Shown here: positions 32,209-44,254 of the stretch, one piece after another
How positions within the stretch are numbered: the stretch's first letter is position 1
How the letters are laid out: the number at the start of each line of letters is the position of its first letter
Assembly: GCA_014529385.2 (NCBI GenBank)
Contig: CM043971.1
Coordinates: 55,415,209 to 55,475,208, forward strand
DNA: 60,000 nt
Reading direction: 5' to 3'
Origin: Adiantum capillus-veneris
Lineage: Eukaryota; Streptophyta; Polypodiopsida; Polypodiales; Pteridaceae
The notes under the pieces: model-generated
What the model saw: the letters and a program-made list of their open reading frames with translations, nothing else
Told to the model about the DNA's origin: nothing
The model's database searches: none
Made by a program: the position numbers and the translations under genes

Positions 32209-32884
32209 CAGGGAATGAGGGTAGGGAAGAGGAAGAAGAAACATTTCGTAGGAGAAAGAATTAGTTCCTCACTTATCATACTCTTGTTGCTAGCATACAT
32301 AATAGCATAGTAATGAAGAAGAAGGAGATGGCAAGCTTAAGCATTGAAGCATGGCTCTTGGTTGGATTTGCACTCCATAGCCAAGAGTGTTGGTGTAGGC
32401 TCTCAACCTCTACTTGCTTGGAGAGGGAGCTCTTGCACTTTGCATATCACACAATGAGAGTGCTTGTGAGTGTGTGTGGGTGAGTATACCCCCTAGGCAC
32501 CCCCCTAGCTTGCTTGGGTCGACCCCCCCTTGTAGCTCATGCCTGAAGCTCATTGGACCCCTCCAGGCCTAGCCAATCATAAGCAGGAGCCATTACAAGC
32601 AACATGGGTAGCCTTGGGACAAGTGTCCCCCTTTCCCCTTTGAGAGAGAGAACTTGATAAATGCTAAAACAATTAGATAATTCATGTAATTTATCATTGG
32701 ACCCCTTTGAAGCCTAGCCAATAGGCTTCAAGCAACACATGAAGGTAACATGGGTAGGGGCCTGACATGTGTCCTTGCTGCCTCTTCAAGATGGGCTTCC
32801 CTTGTGTGTGTGAGTGGGTGTTCTCTCTCTAGGCCCTAGGAAAAGGGCTCGCCCCCCCTCTTGTAGGAATGCTTTTGACTTTTA

Positions 32885-33125
32885 GGTGATCAAGCACCTT
32901 ACTCACCAAGCATGACAAAGCACTTGAACTAGGGGGGGGTTCCCACAAGCATCTCAGGCAAGCTTCTCAAGGCACCTCAAGTACTTTAATCATGCAGCAA
33001 GTCAAGCACCTCAAGCATGGAGCCAGTCAAGCACCTCAAGCATCTTAATCAAGCACCTCAAGCATGAAAAACACCTCAAGCATGACAAGCACCTCAAGCA
33101 GGACAAGCACCTCGAGCTTGGGCCG
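32885..33125. repeat. CAAGCACCTCAAGCAT minisatellite, copy 1
   Basis: An irregular array of a roughly 16-bp unit (TCAAGCACCTCAAGCA variants) inside the minus LTR-like region; copy 2 at about 37126-37365. Its reverse complement (GGTGCTTGAGGTGCTTGA) occurs at 50435-50535 in an inverted relic. Confidence 0.7.
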
Positions 33126-33331
33126 GGTTCCCACCTCAAGCTCAGCCCTAGCTTACTTAAGGTCAAAAGGACTTTTACACACATTTATTGGAGGTCTTCA
33201 ATGAAGCTAACCCTAAGGTCTTATGGTCCATTGGTTAGCCTTGCTCTTTGATAGACCATCTCCCTTTTGGGCCCCTTTACCATTGGCCCCGTGTTGAGAT
33301 AGATCTATAAGCACATACCTATATCTTAACA

Positions 33332-33353
33332 CTTGTTCCCGTTTATTCTCCCA
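33332..33353 (-). promoter_or_regulatory. Putative polypurine tract and LTR start, copy 1
   Basis: On minus GGGAGAATAAACGGGAACAAG precedes TGTTAAGATATAGG (from 33331 downward), a plausible end of a minus-strand gypsy element. Copy 2 is at 37572-37593, about 420 bp after the stop of the chromodomain pol, which fits that pol's 3' end. Confidence 0.4.
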
Positions 33354-33418
33354 CATTAAGTGATCAATTTAATATGAGAAAATCATTTGGGTTAGTTAGA
33401 TATTAGATTTTATGACAT

Positions 33419-33496
33419 ATAATACATTAACAAATATTTTATGGTATATATGGTTGATATGTGGAAAGCAATTTAGAATTGTTGGATCATCTCAAA
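33419..33496. other. 78-bp spacer between duplicated blocks
   Basis: AT-rich unique sequence between the two 4.16-kb copies. No feature inside. Confidence 0.6.
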
Positions 33497-36400
33497 ATCC
33501 ATCTTCCACCCCATATAGATAAATTCCCATGGAAATCAACTCTCCACTTGTCTTTACCAAAGATTATGGTCCCTCTCTACAAGTCTTCTATGCCCCCTAC
33601 ATAGGTGGCCCAATATCTCTTAAGAATATACATATAGTTTCTCTCCTTTCAAAAAAGACTCCAATTGTATATTCTTTTCACAACAAAATAATATTGGGCC
33701 CTCCTCTATTTGTTTAAGCATCATAGCCTTTTGAAAAAGCATGATTCCCCTTGGATGCATACAAGCAAAGGGCCCATACAAGAAAACTTGGAAGCAAAAG
33801 GTTCCCTAGCCTAGTGTGGACCTTCCAAACCGAATTCCTTGGTGCATGGGCATGAAGAATAGTCCAAATTCATATCAAACATGTTGAGAAGGTCAATTTT
33901 GCCTTTTGAAGCATGTCATTCCGAGCTACAGGTAAAAAGTTATGGTCAAAATAGTGTAAATCTGTCAGATTCGTAGCAAAAGGGAACTGTAAATCAAGTA
34001 AATCAAGAGGGTGAGATCTTATTTTTCCCCTACTCATCTTCTAGAAGAGCAATGAGTGTTCAAGGTCACTTGCATGTGATGGGACCAACCTAAAGATGCT
34101 TTCTAAATGCCAAGACAGACAAGTTGAGATACCCCGCAGGAGCCACCCGTAGGGCCTCATGGTGGGGCCCACCTACATTATGCACCCCTATGGAGCCTTC
34201 ACGGTCTAAAATGATATTTTTGGTGAATAAATAGTCCCTTTTATGTCCAATATTCAATGAGTGGTCAAAGGACACTTAATTAGGTCTAATCACTTACTCT
34301 AATTAAGTGTAGCATAATCCCACTTCTACACAACTATAAATAGCCCCCCCTTAGAGAGACTCAAGGACACACCTATATTTTCAACTTCATGTTGTTTCTT
34401 GATCAATAGTAGAGAAAACCCCAACTCTCCCTCTTTCACATCCTCCCTCCTAACCCTCCTCTTTGGAGGAAGTGCAACTCTATTCTCCACTCTTTCCATT
34501 CTACAATCTCTTACTCCATCAACCCAATAAATCATTTGTAGCACCTCAATAACTTGTAAATACATCATGATCTCTCTCATGGTTATGTTAATGATCATGA
34601 AATCATCTTCAAAACTTTCAAGTGTCGCAATTCGTGATGGTTAGCCAGCGTCTGTCCTCCCCTTAAAAGGTGTGCGAGAAATCAAGTAAGTGTTCTATTC
34701 TCAATTTACCATTGGTTTGTTTCTCCACACTTATTCAATTGGTCTAAAGAAATTTCTCACTCCAACTCTCTTTTGCTTCATTACATATGCATGTGGCTAC
34801 CTCTCATGGTGATTTTATTTGTGTCACGGCATTGCATAGATGGAGATGAGCTCTCTATACAAAGTGTGTTAGTTTGATGTAAGTGATTCTCTTGTGTGTT
34901 TGAGAGGCAAGTCTTGTGCGCATGATTTTTTGATGAGTGCTTGAGAGAGGAAGAGTTTGGATGTATTATGGGTATTCTTATGGGGAGAAGGTGAATGCTA
35001 TTCCACAAATTGCATATTTCATTTTGATGCACGGCATTGGGTTGCATAATCGTTGATGGTGTTCAAGTGTCCAAAGTGTATATAGAGTAAGGGGGTTTTC
35101 AAAGTGTGTTGCTTGAGTGGGTGAGTGCAAGTGTTATTTTGATTGGTTTCCTTCTCCACTCCCAAAAGAAGGTGGTGCCCCAAGTAGTGTGCGTACCTCT
35201 TTACGAACATTTTGTGAGGGTAGGCCCATTGGTTTGGGTTTAGAGGCCCCATTTCAAAAAGCTCGCCCTCATAAAGTGGTGCCACTCTTTGTTGTGTGCC
35301 TTGAGCTTCCTTAGTCTTCTCCAAGCTGTGTGTGTTTCCTTGAAACCCTATTTCCAACAGTGCACATTTCAAACATAGGGTAGGGACCTAAAGAGGGAAA
35401 AAAAGCCCCGACAGTCCTGTGTGTGTTTACACACATCACTAGCACATGTATATGCTAATAATAGTAGATTGGCAAGGTCTACTAGATGCTTGAGAGAGTA
35501 AATTGTCGCAAGCTTGACTTATGGTATGCATAGACTTAAAACTTATGAACATTTAAAAGAAATCTTAGAGTCAAAACAAGACCTTCTTCATTAAAATATA
35601 TTTGTTCATACCTTATTCTTACCTTTGACATGAGTCATTCTAAGTATTTACAAGGTGTACATTATCCTTTAGCTGGATGTCTTTTATCCATCGTGCATCT
35701 TCAAAAGGATAGTTCTTAAATTTGACAAGATATTGACGGATAGTCTCACCATTGCATAAAACCTTGTCTTCATGTCGTAGGATGCTCTCTGGCTGTAAAA
35801 TCTCTTCTTGAACCTCAAACTTAGGTGGTTCTTCAATTACTGGTTCTTTGGGTGGTTTGCCCTTATAAGGTTTCAAGAGTGTTAGGATTCAGGCCAACTG
35901 GCCGATCGCCCATCTAAAACTTGCTCCTTCTTTATGTTGTGTGTTTTCCCAAAAAGCTTCACTCTCCTCCTCTCTTTCCCCCTTCCTGCACACACGCGTA
36001 CAAGGATTCCTCCCCACAAGTAGTATCAAAATGTAATGGAATTTGCCTATTCAATTTGAGAATAGCGGAATTTAATGAGAGTACTTTCAAGAAATGATTT
36101 TGTGAGCATAGCGGGTAGACATAATTGAAGATAGCAACATAATCATAGCAATTAGTTAACTTGGCATAGACAATACTTTTGCAAGAGAGAGAGTTTAGAG
36201 AACATGACAACAATTGAGGACCGGATTTATGTGGAGCCGGTCCCCCCTCCAATAGGCATTTGTATTATGATTTCTCCCATAAAGAGAGACTTGTTACAAT
36301 ACAGTCTTTGTGTTCCTTGTGACCTAGGTGATGCCATGAAGATGGAAGGCTTCATGCACCACAAACATAACATAAACTTGAAGAAAGCTTTAACTATCCC

Positions 36401-37658
36401 AAGCCTCAGTCCCAAGACCTCAAACACCTTCAAAGGTGGAGAGAGCTAGCAGGGAATGAGGGTAGGGAAGAGGAAGAAGAAACATTTCGTAGGAGAAAGA
36501 ATTAGTTCCTCACTTATCATACTCTTGTTGCTAGCATACATAATAGCATAGTAATGAAGAAGAAGGAGATGGCAAGCTTAAGCATTGAAGCATGGCTCTT
36601 GGTTGGATTTGCACTCCATAGCCAAGAGTGTTGGTGTAGGCTCTCAACCTCTACTTGCTTGGAGAGGGAGCTCTTGTACTTTGCATATCACACAATGAGA
36701 GTGCTTGTGAGTGTGTGTGGGTGAGTATACCCCCTAGGCACCCCCCTAGCTTGCTTGGGTCGACCCCCCCTTGTAGCTCATGCCTGAAGCTCATTGGACC
36801 CCTCCAGGCCTAGCCAATCACAAGCAGGAGCCATTACAAGCAACATGGGTAGCCTTGGGACAAGTGTCCCCCTTTCCCCTTTGAGAGAGAGAACTTGATA
36901 AATGCTAAAACAATTAGATAATTCATGTAATTTATCATTGGACCCCTTTGAAGCCTAGCCAATAGGCTTCAAGCAACACATGAAGGTAACATGGGTAGGG
37001 GCCTGACATGTGTCCTTGCTGCCTCTTCAAGATGGGCTTCCCTTGTGTGTGTGAGTGGGTGTTCTCTCTCTAGGCCCTAGGAAAAGGGCTCGCCCCCCCT
37101 CTTGTAGGAATGCTTTTGACTTTTAGGTGATCAAGCACCTTACTCACCAAGCATGACAAAGCACTTGAACTAGGGGGGGGTTCCCACAAGCATCTCAGGC
37201 AAGCTTCTCAAGGCACCTCAAGTACTTTAATCATGCAGCAAGTCAAGCACCTCAAGCATGGAGCCAGTCAAGCACCTCAAGCATCTTAATCAAGCACCTC
37301 AAGCATGAAAAACACCTCAAGCATGACAAGCACCTCAAGCAGGACAAGCACCTCGAGCTTGGGCCGGGTTCCCACCTCAAGCTCAGCCCTAGCTTACTTA
37401 AGGTCAAAAGGACTTTTACACACATTTATTGGAGGTCTTCAATGAAGCTAACCCTAAGGTCTTATGGTCCATTGGTTAGCCTTGCTCTTTGATAGACCAT
37501 CTCCCTTTTGGGCCCCTTTACATTGGCCCCGTGTTGAGATAGATCTAAAAGCACATACCTATATCTTAACACTTGTTCCCGTTTATTCTCCCACATTAAG
37601 TGATCAATTTAATTTGAGAAAATCATTTGGGTTAGTTAGATATTAGATTTTATGACAT
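33497..37658. repeat. Direct 4.16-kb duplication, copy 2
   Basis: Second copy of 29256-33418. It includes the LTR-like segment to 35271, chromodomain fragment 35640-35876 (minus), small ORF 36204-36449, minisatellite about 37126-37365 and polypurine-like tract 37572-37593. On its right it runs directly into the 3' region of the chromodomain gypsy pol. Confidence 0.9.
35640..35876 (-). pseudogene. Integrase C-terminal chromodomain fragment, copy 2
   Basis: Same 78 residues as 31399-31635 (ESILRHEDKVLCNGETIRQY, LVKFKNYPFEDARWI). A relic duplicated with its surroundings. Confidence 0.75.
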
Positions 37659-38016
37659 TACCTCTCTCTTGAAATCATAGTCGTCCTCTACTATTAGGTA
37701 GAAGAGATAAAGTCTTAGTCATTAGTCAATCGTACTTAGCGGGTAAAGGATCTCTTTTTACCCTACGACATCTTTCCAAGATGGATGACTAATCCATTTG
37801 GTGCTTGGGAGACATAGCTGCCGCAAGCATGTCTGCTCTTTAGTCCATTTCATTCTCCCAAAGTAGAGTGACAAATTCTACTTGGTGTTTGAGAGACGTC
37901 GTCATCACAAACATGATTCTAAGCATGCATACTAGTTAAATTTGTGCACAATTAAAAAGAGGACTAGTCATATAAGACAAAAACATGAGTTATTTAAAAG
38001 AAATTTGTACATTTGC
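37659..38016 (-). other. 3' untranslated region of chromodomain gypsy element
   Basis: About 360 bp of non-coding DNA after the pol stop codon. It contains partial internal similarity (TTTGGTGCTTGGGAGACATA near 37797 and CTTGGTGTTTGAGAGACGTC near 37881, each followed by CACAA or GCAAGCATG-type sequence), suggesting an old local duplication of about 84 bp. Confidence 0.4.
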
Positions 38017-40698
38017 TTACTCTAATGTAGCATTGTAAGCATTGACAAGGTTCATACTATCCTTAAGTTGTACTCCTTGCATCCATTTAGCATCTTCAAA
38101 AGGATAATTTTTGAACTTAATAAGATACCGTCGGATAATCTTACCATGTCGTAGTACCTTGTCTTCATGCCGAAGGATAGCTTCGGGTTGTAGCACCTCT
38201 ACTTGGTCTTCAACTTCGGGAGGGTCTTCAATAATTGGTTCAATTGGTGGCTCTCCTTTGTAGGGCTTAAGTAAGCTTACATGAAAGGCATTGTGTATAA
38301 GCCAATGGTTGGGAAACTTGAGTTGATAAGCCGTCTCATTGATAGGCTTCAAGATTTGGAAAGGACCATAGTATCTTTTTGCTAGTTTAGCATAATACTT
38401 TTGATGGCCCGTAGGATTTTTGCCCATCGTTTGCCTTAATCGAGCCTTAGGAAACTTGAGTAAGACCCAATCATTTTCTTTGAACATTAAGGCTCTTCTG
38501 TGCTTATCAGCAGCAGCTTTTTGCCTTTGTTGAGAGATGGCTATAGCCTCCCTAATCTTTTGAAAAGATTCTTGTAGGTCACGGCTATATTCATCGGCGT
38601 CGAAGATCTTCCCATGTACTTTCAGTAGCAAGGGACTTTTAGGTCTTCCTTCTATGATCTCGAAAGGTGCTTTGCCCGTAGAAGTATGTACAGTATTATT
38701 GTAGGCATACTCTACTAGCGGTAAATACTTTTCCCATTGTGAGCGTTGATCTACTTCGGTAACATAAGTCTTGAGTAGATCGAGTATCGTAAGATTGGCT
38801 ATCTCACTTTGGCCATCCGTTTGTGGGTGATAGGCCGAAAAGAAATTCAATCTTGTTCCTAGATTTTCAAAGAGACCTTTCCAGAAATTACTGGTCATTC
38901 TAGGATCTCTATCTGACACGATGGATGTGGGTAATCCATGGTGTTTGAAAATCTGAGATATGAAGAGAGTTGCCATTTGATGTGCCTTAATAGTCTTTTT
39001 GACAGGGATAAAATGTGCTTGCTTGCTAAACCTGTCGACTATTGTCCATATTCCTGTATTCCCATGGATAGACTTGGGTAATCCAAAGATGAAATCCATG
39101 GATATACTCTCCCATGGTGAATTTGGAATAGGCAATGGCTGGAGTAATCCAGGTTGCTTCCCTCTATCATACTCGGTCTTTTGGCATACTACACATTTTG
39201 AAACATACTCTTGTATGTCCACTTTCATGGTAGGCCAATAGAAATACGTCTCTACTCCTCGGAGAGTAGGTTGAATACCTCTATGCCCTGCATATGGAGG
39301 AGCATGGGATTCATACATAACCTTTTCACGAAGGGAATGGGTAACACATAGCCTATTGCCGTGGAGAAGATAACCATCCTGCAAGGTGAATGGTTCCTCT
39401 TTCTTCCCCAAAGCAAGGGCTGACATTATGTCTCTAAAGTCAGGGTCAGTAGCATACTCATCTATCATAGAGGATAGATCATTGTGAGTAGCTATAGACA
39501 CCGCATTAACTTTTGGTCGTCGTGAAAGTGCATCGGCAACTTGATTGTGCTTACCAGCTATGTGAGCAATATGGAAATTAAATTGCGAAAGAAAATTTGC
39601 CCACCTCATTTGTTTGTCGGAAAGCTTGGTTTGCGTCATGAAATACTTGAGACTTTGGTGGTCGGTTCGTAGGATAAATGGAGTCCCCAATAGGTAGTGC
39701 TTCCATGTGTCTAGGGCATGTAGAACAGCTAAAAGCTCTTTCTCATAAATGCCCAAGACTCGTTCATCACCATTGAGCCTTCGGCTCTCATATGCTATGG
39801 CATGCCCTTCTTGAAGCAAAACCGCTCCAAGGCAATCACCACAAGCATCACATTGGACCTCAAATGGCTTTGAGAGATCCGGAAGCACGAGGACTGGTTG
39901 GGAAGTAAGCTTCTCTTTGAGTTTTTCAAAAGCATTTTGCTCCTTAGCAGTCCATACAAACTTAACGTTCTTCTTGGTTAAGTCGTGTAGTGGTCCTGCT
40001 ACTTGAGAGAATTTTGCTATGGAGCGTCTATAGTATGCACACATACCAATAAAGCTTCTTAGCTCATGTAGATTCCTTGGGTTAGGCCATGATTTTATTA
40101 CCTCTAAATTTGATGGATCCATACGAATACCATCGTGAGAGATAATATGGCCTAGATATTGAATCTCTTGAAGGAAGAATTCACTTTTCTTTTGGTTGAG
40201 AAAAAGTTTGTTCTCCCTCAAGGCTTGAAAAATCACTTGGAGATGTTGCTTATGTTCCTCCAAAGACTTGGAGTAGATGATGATATCATCGAAGAACACT
40301 CCAGTGAATTTTCGATATGGTCTAAAAATTTTCTCCATCAAACGATTGAACGTAGCTGGTGCATTAGTCAAGCCAAAAGGCATGACTAGATATTCATAAA
40401 GACCAAATGTTGTGCGAAACGCGGTCTTTAAGATATCCTCATCCACTATCCTTATTTGATGATAGCCACTCTTAAGGTCAATCCTACTCAAGTAGGTAGA
40501 GCCTTGTAGCTTATCAAACAGATCTTCTACCCGAGGTACGGGAAATCTGTTTTTGATAGTGATATGGTTTAGTGCTCGATAGTCCACACACATACGGTAT
40601 GTACCATCTTTCTTTTGCACTAAAAGGACTGGAGAACAAAAGGGAGAGGAACTAGGCCTCACCATCCCTTTGTCTACCAGCTCTTGTACTTGCCTCAT
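38017..40698 (-). CDS. Chromodomain Ty3/gypsy pol: RT, RNase H, integrase
   Basis: 893 codons, uninterrupted. RT: CVDYRALNHITIKNRFPVP, SRIDLKSGYHQI, MPFGLTNAPATFNRLM, GVFFDDIIIYSK. RNase H: FEVQCDACGDCLGAVLLQ, EKELLAVLHAL, LRTDHQSLKYF. Integrase: HAPPYAGHRG with CVVCQKT, then the D,D-E core SMDFIFGLP, SIVSDRDPRM, TDGQSEIANL. A GPF motif (RYYGPFQILKPI) is followed by a C-terminal chromodomain (AILRHEDKVLRHGKIIRRYL, FKNYPFEDAKWM). This is the chromovirus layout. Protease and gag lie upstream in another frame, separated by a one-base shift near 40790; the sequence before MRQVQELVDKG reads as normal RT start. Confidence 0.92.
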   Translation of the reverse strand: MRQVQELVDKGMVRPSSSPFCSPVLLVQKKDGTYRMCVDYRALNHITIKNRFPVPRVEDLFDKLQGSTYLSRIDLKSGYHQIRIVDEDILKTAFRTTFGLYEYLVMPFGLTNAPATFNRLMEKIFRPYRKFTGVFFDDIIIYSKSLEEHKQHLQVIFQALRENKLFLNQKKSEFFLQEIQYLGHIISHDGIRMDPSNLEVIKSWPNPRNLHELRSFIGMCAYYRRSIAKFSQVAGPLHDLTKKNVKFVWTAKEQNAFEKLKEKLTSQPVLVLPDLSKPFEVQCDACGDCLGAVLLQEGHAIAYESRRLNGDERVLGIYEKELLAVLHALDTWKHYLLGTPFILRTDHQSLKYFMTQTKLSDKQMRWANFLSQFNFHIAHIAGKHNQVADALSRRPKVNAVSIATHNDLSSMIDEYATDPDFRDIMSALALGKKEEPFTLQDGYLLHGNRLCVTHSLREKVMYESHAPPYAGHRGIQPTLRGVETYFYWPTMKVDIQEYVSKCVVCQKTEYDRGKQPGLLQPLPIPNSPWESISMDFIFGLPKSIHGNTGIWTIVDRFSKQAHFIPVKKTIKAHQMATLFISQIFKHHGLPTSIVSDRDPRMTSNFWKGLFENLGTRLNFFSAYHPQTDGQSEIANLTILDLLKTYVTEVDQRSQWEKYLPLVEYAYNNTVHTSTGKAPFEIIEGRPKSPLLLKVHGKIFDADEYSRDLQESFQKIREAIAISQQRQKAAADKHRRALMFKENDWVLLKFPKARLRQTMGKNPTGHQKYYAKLAKRYYGPFQILKPINETAYQLKFPNHWLIHNAFHVSLLKPYKGEPPIEPIIEDPPEVEDQVEVLQPEAILRHEDKVLRHGKIIRRYLIKFKNYPFEDAKWMQGVQLKDSMNLVNAYNATLE

Positions 40699-41339
40699 GA
40701 TCTCCTCTTGTTGAGCTTGTGAGACTCGATAAGGAGGTTTGTTAGGCGGTGAGCTTCCTGGAAGGAGCTCAATACGATGGTCATCATCCCCTCGTTTTGA
40801 GGTAGGTCCATAGGGATATCATCGATGAACACATCTTGGAATCCTTTTAGAAAAGTAGACAAGTCTAACTCTTCTTGATTCCTATCATTTTCATTTGATG
40901 AAACATTATTAGCTTTTAGAGACTCTTTGACATAAATCATGTACGCAGAAACTGAGCTCTTCATTGATTTATCAAAAGAAAGAGGATTTACAAGTGGAAT
41001 AGTGCGACCACGCTCACTAGCATCTATATACATGTTCTTTCCCCTGTAGGTGAAGTAAATTCTCCTTTCAGGGAACTTCATGTTGGCAGCCATGCGATCA
41101 AACCATGGTGCCCCTAGGATAACATCCTGATGTTGGAGGGGAGAGATGAAGAAGTCTTCTTTGTCGACATAGCTTTGGACATGAAGCCTCAACTTACCAA
41201 TCAAGGGAGTAACGGAGGCTTGTTGTCCCTTGAAAGCTGCATCAGCTGTTACTATATCTCCCATCTCAAAAGCTTGAATGCCCAACTTGGTGGCCAACTC
41301 TATTGATATGAAGTTGAGAGTAGAGCCAGGGTCAAACAA
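40695..41339 (-). pseudogene. Protease region of chromodomain gypsy element
   Basis: 214 codons. Retropepsin-like: LFDPGSTLNFISIELA replaces the usual D[ST]G by DPG, as in many plant gypsy elements, and DVILGAPWFDRM is the distal motif. The frame extends upstream into a zinc knuckle CFKCGEQGHGYRSC near 41505-41465. Its last 30 residues are out of frame relative to pol, consistent with a single-base shift near 40790. It processes the polyprotein. Confidence 0.8.
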
Positions 41340-41640
41340 GATGAAGGCATCATGCTCTCTTACCTTTCCCCAAGCATAGGAGAGTGATGATCCTTTGCAA
41401 TGAGCATCCTCTTTTGGGGCTTCGATGGTGGAAGCCCTAGGAGTCTCATTGCGAGTATTCTTCTTGGGGCAAGAACGATAACCATGTCCTTGCTCCCCAC
41501 ACTTGAAACACTTATGGTCGTTGCGAAAAGCTTCAAGCTCTTCAGGAGAGAGTTTGTTTTTACCTTTGTTTTTACCTTGGTTAGACTTTTGTATGGAAAC
41601 TGCTCAACCAAGCCAACAATATCTGAATTCAACTTTGAAA
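41340..41640 (-). pseudogene. Truncated gag end with zinc knuckle (chromodomain element)
   Basis: On minus, RNDHKCFKCGEQGHGYRSC in the protease frame marks the gag C-terminus. Gag similarity fades above about 41640, so capsid, leader and 5' LTR are missing or unrecognisable here. Confidence 0.65.
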
Positions 41641-44241
41641 GATGAAATTATCCACTAGCCCTTCGCAGCTTATGGACTTCTTCCCTTGAAAGTGTGAGTG
41701 TGAAGATTACAAGAATTAACCATCACACTTAATAAGTGATTTAGTAATCACAAGCTGGGTATTACTCCCAAACTGTACGGATATAGACACTCTTAGTGCT
41801 ATGAATGATATAGCAGATCCATTGAAGGTGGAATCGTACTCACCTAAAAATAAGTAATCTTGGGTTTTTGTGAACAGCCGTACTGTCTGAAATGATGGTT
41901 GCATCTATACACCTTGGTAGAGATAATCCCTTACGAGTTTAAGACATTGAAAAACTCTACTTGATCCTCACACTTAAGGTGTGTAGTGCTACAATCATGC
42001 ACAAAAAATCGCTAATGGCAAGACTCTTGCTTGTCCATTAGAATCGAGGGGTACTCAACTGAATAGAGTTGTTCAATCTGGAAAGCAATCACTGATGGAT
42101 TACAAAACGTTGGCTCTTAGCCATTTCAAAAGAGGTGGCTCTTCGCCCTTCAAAAACAGATGGCTCTTAGCCCTTCCTGTTAAATATCAATGCACGCAGA
42201 CGTGTTAGCCCTTGGCAACATTGACGGTCCGATAGATTGAGCTGAGACCAGAAGTGCCTTGCACAATCGAGCATGGATACATCACAATTTGCCGTTGTCT
42301 GACGTAAATTGTGAGCTTATACCCGCACGTTGCCGTATGCCCATAATTGTGTGCCAATGTCGTTGAATTGAAGTCAACGACAGACTCTTGGCACTGGGTA
42401 GAAGCCTTGCTTCGCATAAATGTTGCCCAAGCATGTTGCTGTGTACAATAGGAAATCTTTACCAGCGTAAAAGTTAGAATGTATAAAAACAAGAAAACTT
42501 GAAATTGTCTAACCTAGTGGCCATGCTGTGGCGAGCGTTCTTGAGTTTTTGAAACAAAACTCGCTTAAATTTGGCTCATAACCATATTTGCTGCTTGAGT
42601 GAGGTAGCTACGCCCTCGTGTGATTTAAAAACCTGCAGACATCTTGGCAAGTTTCCCTAAGTTTGTATGCTATTAACATATTTCAAACTGTGGGAACCTC
42701 TATGCCAACTGTTGAAAGGGAAGCCGTGTTCCACAAAAGTACTCATCCACTGTTATGGTGTTCATAACGAACACATACTCTTTCCAATTTACAATGGCAT
42801 AACAAGAGAAAGTCAACCTTGTCGAGCATTCACAAATAATCGACCTTGTCGAGTTGGACAATGTGTTGAAAAATAGAAAATACTTGCAATAGATGTGCCT
42901 CGTACCTGCTTGACTTGAGTACTATTGTCCTTGATCACTCACAAATGTCCATTGCATACCATAGTTATCAAGCACATGCTCAAGAAACAAAAGAGCAATT
43001 GTGTACCTCATGAACGACGCATGTCAATGGATCTTTCCATCAAAATAATCAATGAGTTGTCAAAAAGAATAAAACCAAGAAATGCGTTGGTGAATACCGT
43101 TGTTGTTTGCAATAGATGCCGTACTTCCTACTACCAAGGCCTTTCCTAATTTGCAACTGACTTGGAAGCTTAAAAATTACCAGACAAAGTGTATTCGAGG
43201 TGTGCAATAGTGGTTGCATTCACCTTGCCTGTGACTTCATGCTCAACATCTTGCCTTATTGAGCAAGCCCTGCCTAAACTTGCCACCGTGAGTGCTAGGA
43301 AACTCTAACTTTGTAGCAAAATAAAGGTTTTGAAGATCCCTGAAGATTGTGTTGGGATTGAAATACATAGTAAAATGCCTTGTAGTATCATCATAATTTG
43401 TATTCTCTATACTGAAGCCTCCCCATGACACCCGACCCATGCCGTGCATGCACCCGATTTGTCACATGCATTACCAAACATCAAAAACGACTCTTACAAG
43501 TTCGCTCCGAACGATGAAAACATGTCATTGTAGCTGCAATGCAACATCTATCACCATCCATACCAAGCTCCTCGTGAATCCAAGTGGACTCGTAACCATG
43601 GCGAGTTGCCCTGTTGATTCTCACATCATGCTCGAGTGTCTAAAAGCTGTTGTAGCAAATCCACAATTCTCAAATAATTAGAAAATTTATGTCATATTGG
43701 GAATGGTTGGGGATCCGCACTGGCTTTGTGTACTGCCATCGGCTTGTACCGCTCGGCAAGACTGTGAGGGTGGGAAAGCCTCCTTGGAAAGGGGTCAGCC
43801 AATTGGACAGGCCCTAAAGGGCGGCCTAATGAGAAAAAAAACCCATGGCTTCCATGGTTAGCTGACCTGCGGTAGCGCAGAGTCAAAAACGGGCTTACAG
43901 CGCCCTCTGTCAACCCCGGGTGAAGTCGCCAAAGAAACAAAACCCGCTCAAGGTGCCATGGCACATCTTCTTGGAGCCAGAATTGCCATCAAATGTGTTG
44001 CCTGTCATTTTGAGCCTTCCATGGAAGCCCTCGTTCCCGTGCCGCCGGTTGGCCCTTGAGCCTGCCATGGCAATTACCCTATCAAGGGGCTGCTCCTGCG
44101 GTCATGTCCTTTTCGTCAGCTCCCACTATGGAAAAACCCTCACAAGAGAGAAAGAGACATAGAAAGAGAGAGTACACATGCAACGCCATGCATTTGCATG
44201 CAATAATTCCCCCCTTTCTCCATGGCTCCCTCCTCCACCAA
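41641..44241. other. Unassigned region upstream of chromodomain element
   Basis: About 2.6 kb without a recognisable protein on either strand. Three imperfect tandem copies of GGCTCTTAGCC with about 30-bp spacing lie at about 42110-42175. If the primer site at 44242 belongs to the chromodomain element, this would be a scrambled leader and gag region, but I cannot show that. Confidence 0.35.
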
Positions 44242-44253
44242 GCTCTGATACCA
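44242..44253 (-). promoter_or_regulatory. Orphan primer-binding site, initiator-Met tRNA type
   Basis: TGGTATCAGAGC on minus, the well-known plant primer site, preceded by a possible LTR end CTTTCA. It implies a minus-oriented element with its 5' LTR to the right (44255 upward) and its body to the left. Confidence 0.6.
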
Positions 44254-44254
44254 G

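Larger units (their letters stand above)
29256..33418. repeat. Direct 4.16-kb duplication, copy 1
   Basis: Matches 33497-37658 along its whole length with about five substitutions and a one-base indel (e.g. CTCAATCCC/CTCAGTCCC, TAATATGAG/TAATTTGAG). The boundaries are sharp: ATCCATCTTCC on the left, TTTTATGACAT on the right. The block mixes an LTR-like plus-oriented end, a minus chromodomain fragment and a minus LTR-like end. Confidence 0.9.

Noticed and set aside
29256-37658. The two 4.16-kb copies as LTRs of one element
   Set aside because: Only 78 bp lie between them, with no primer site or polypurine tract at the copy borders, and the copies themselves contain pieces of two element families.
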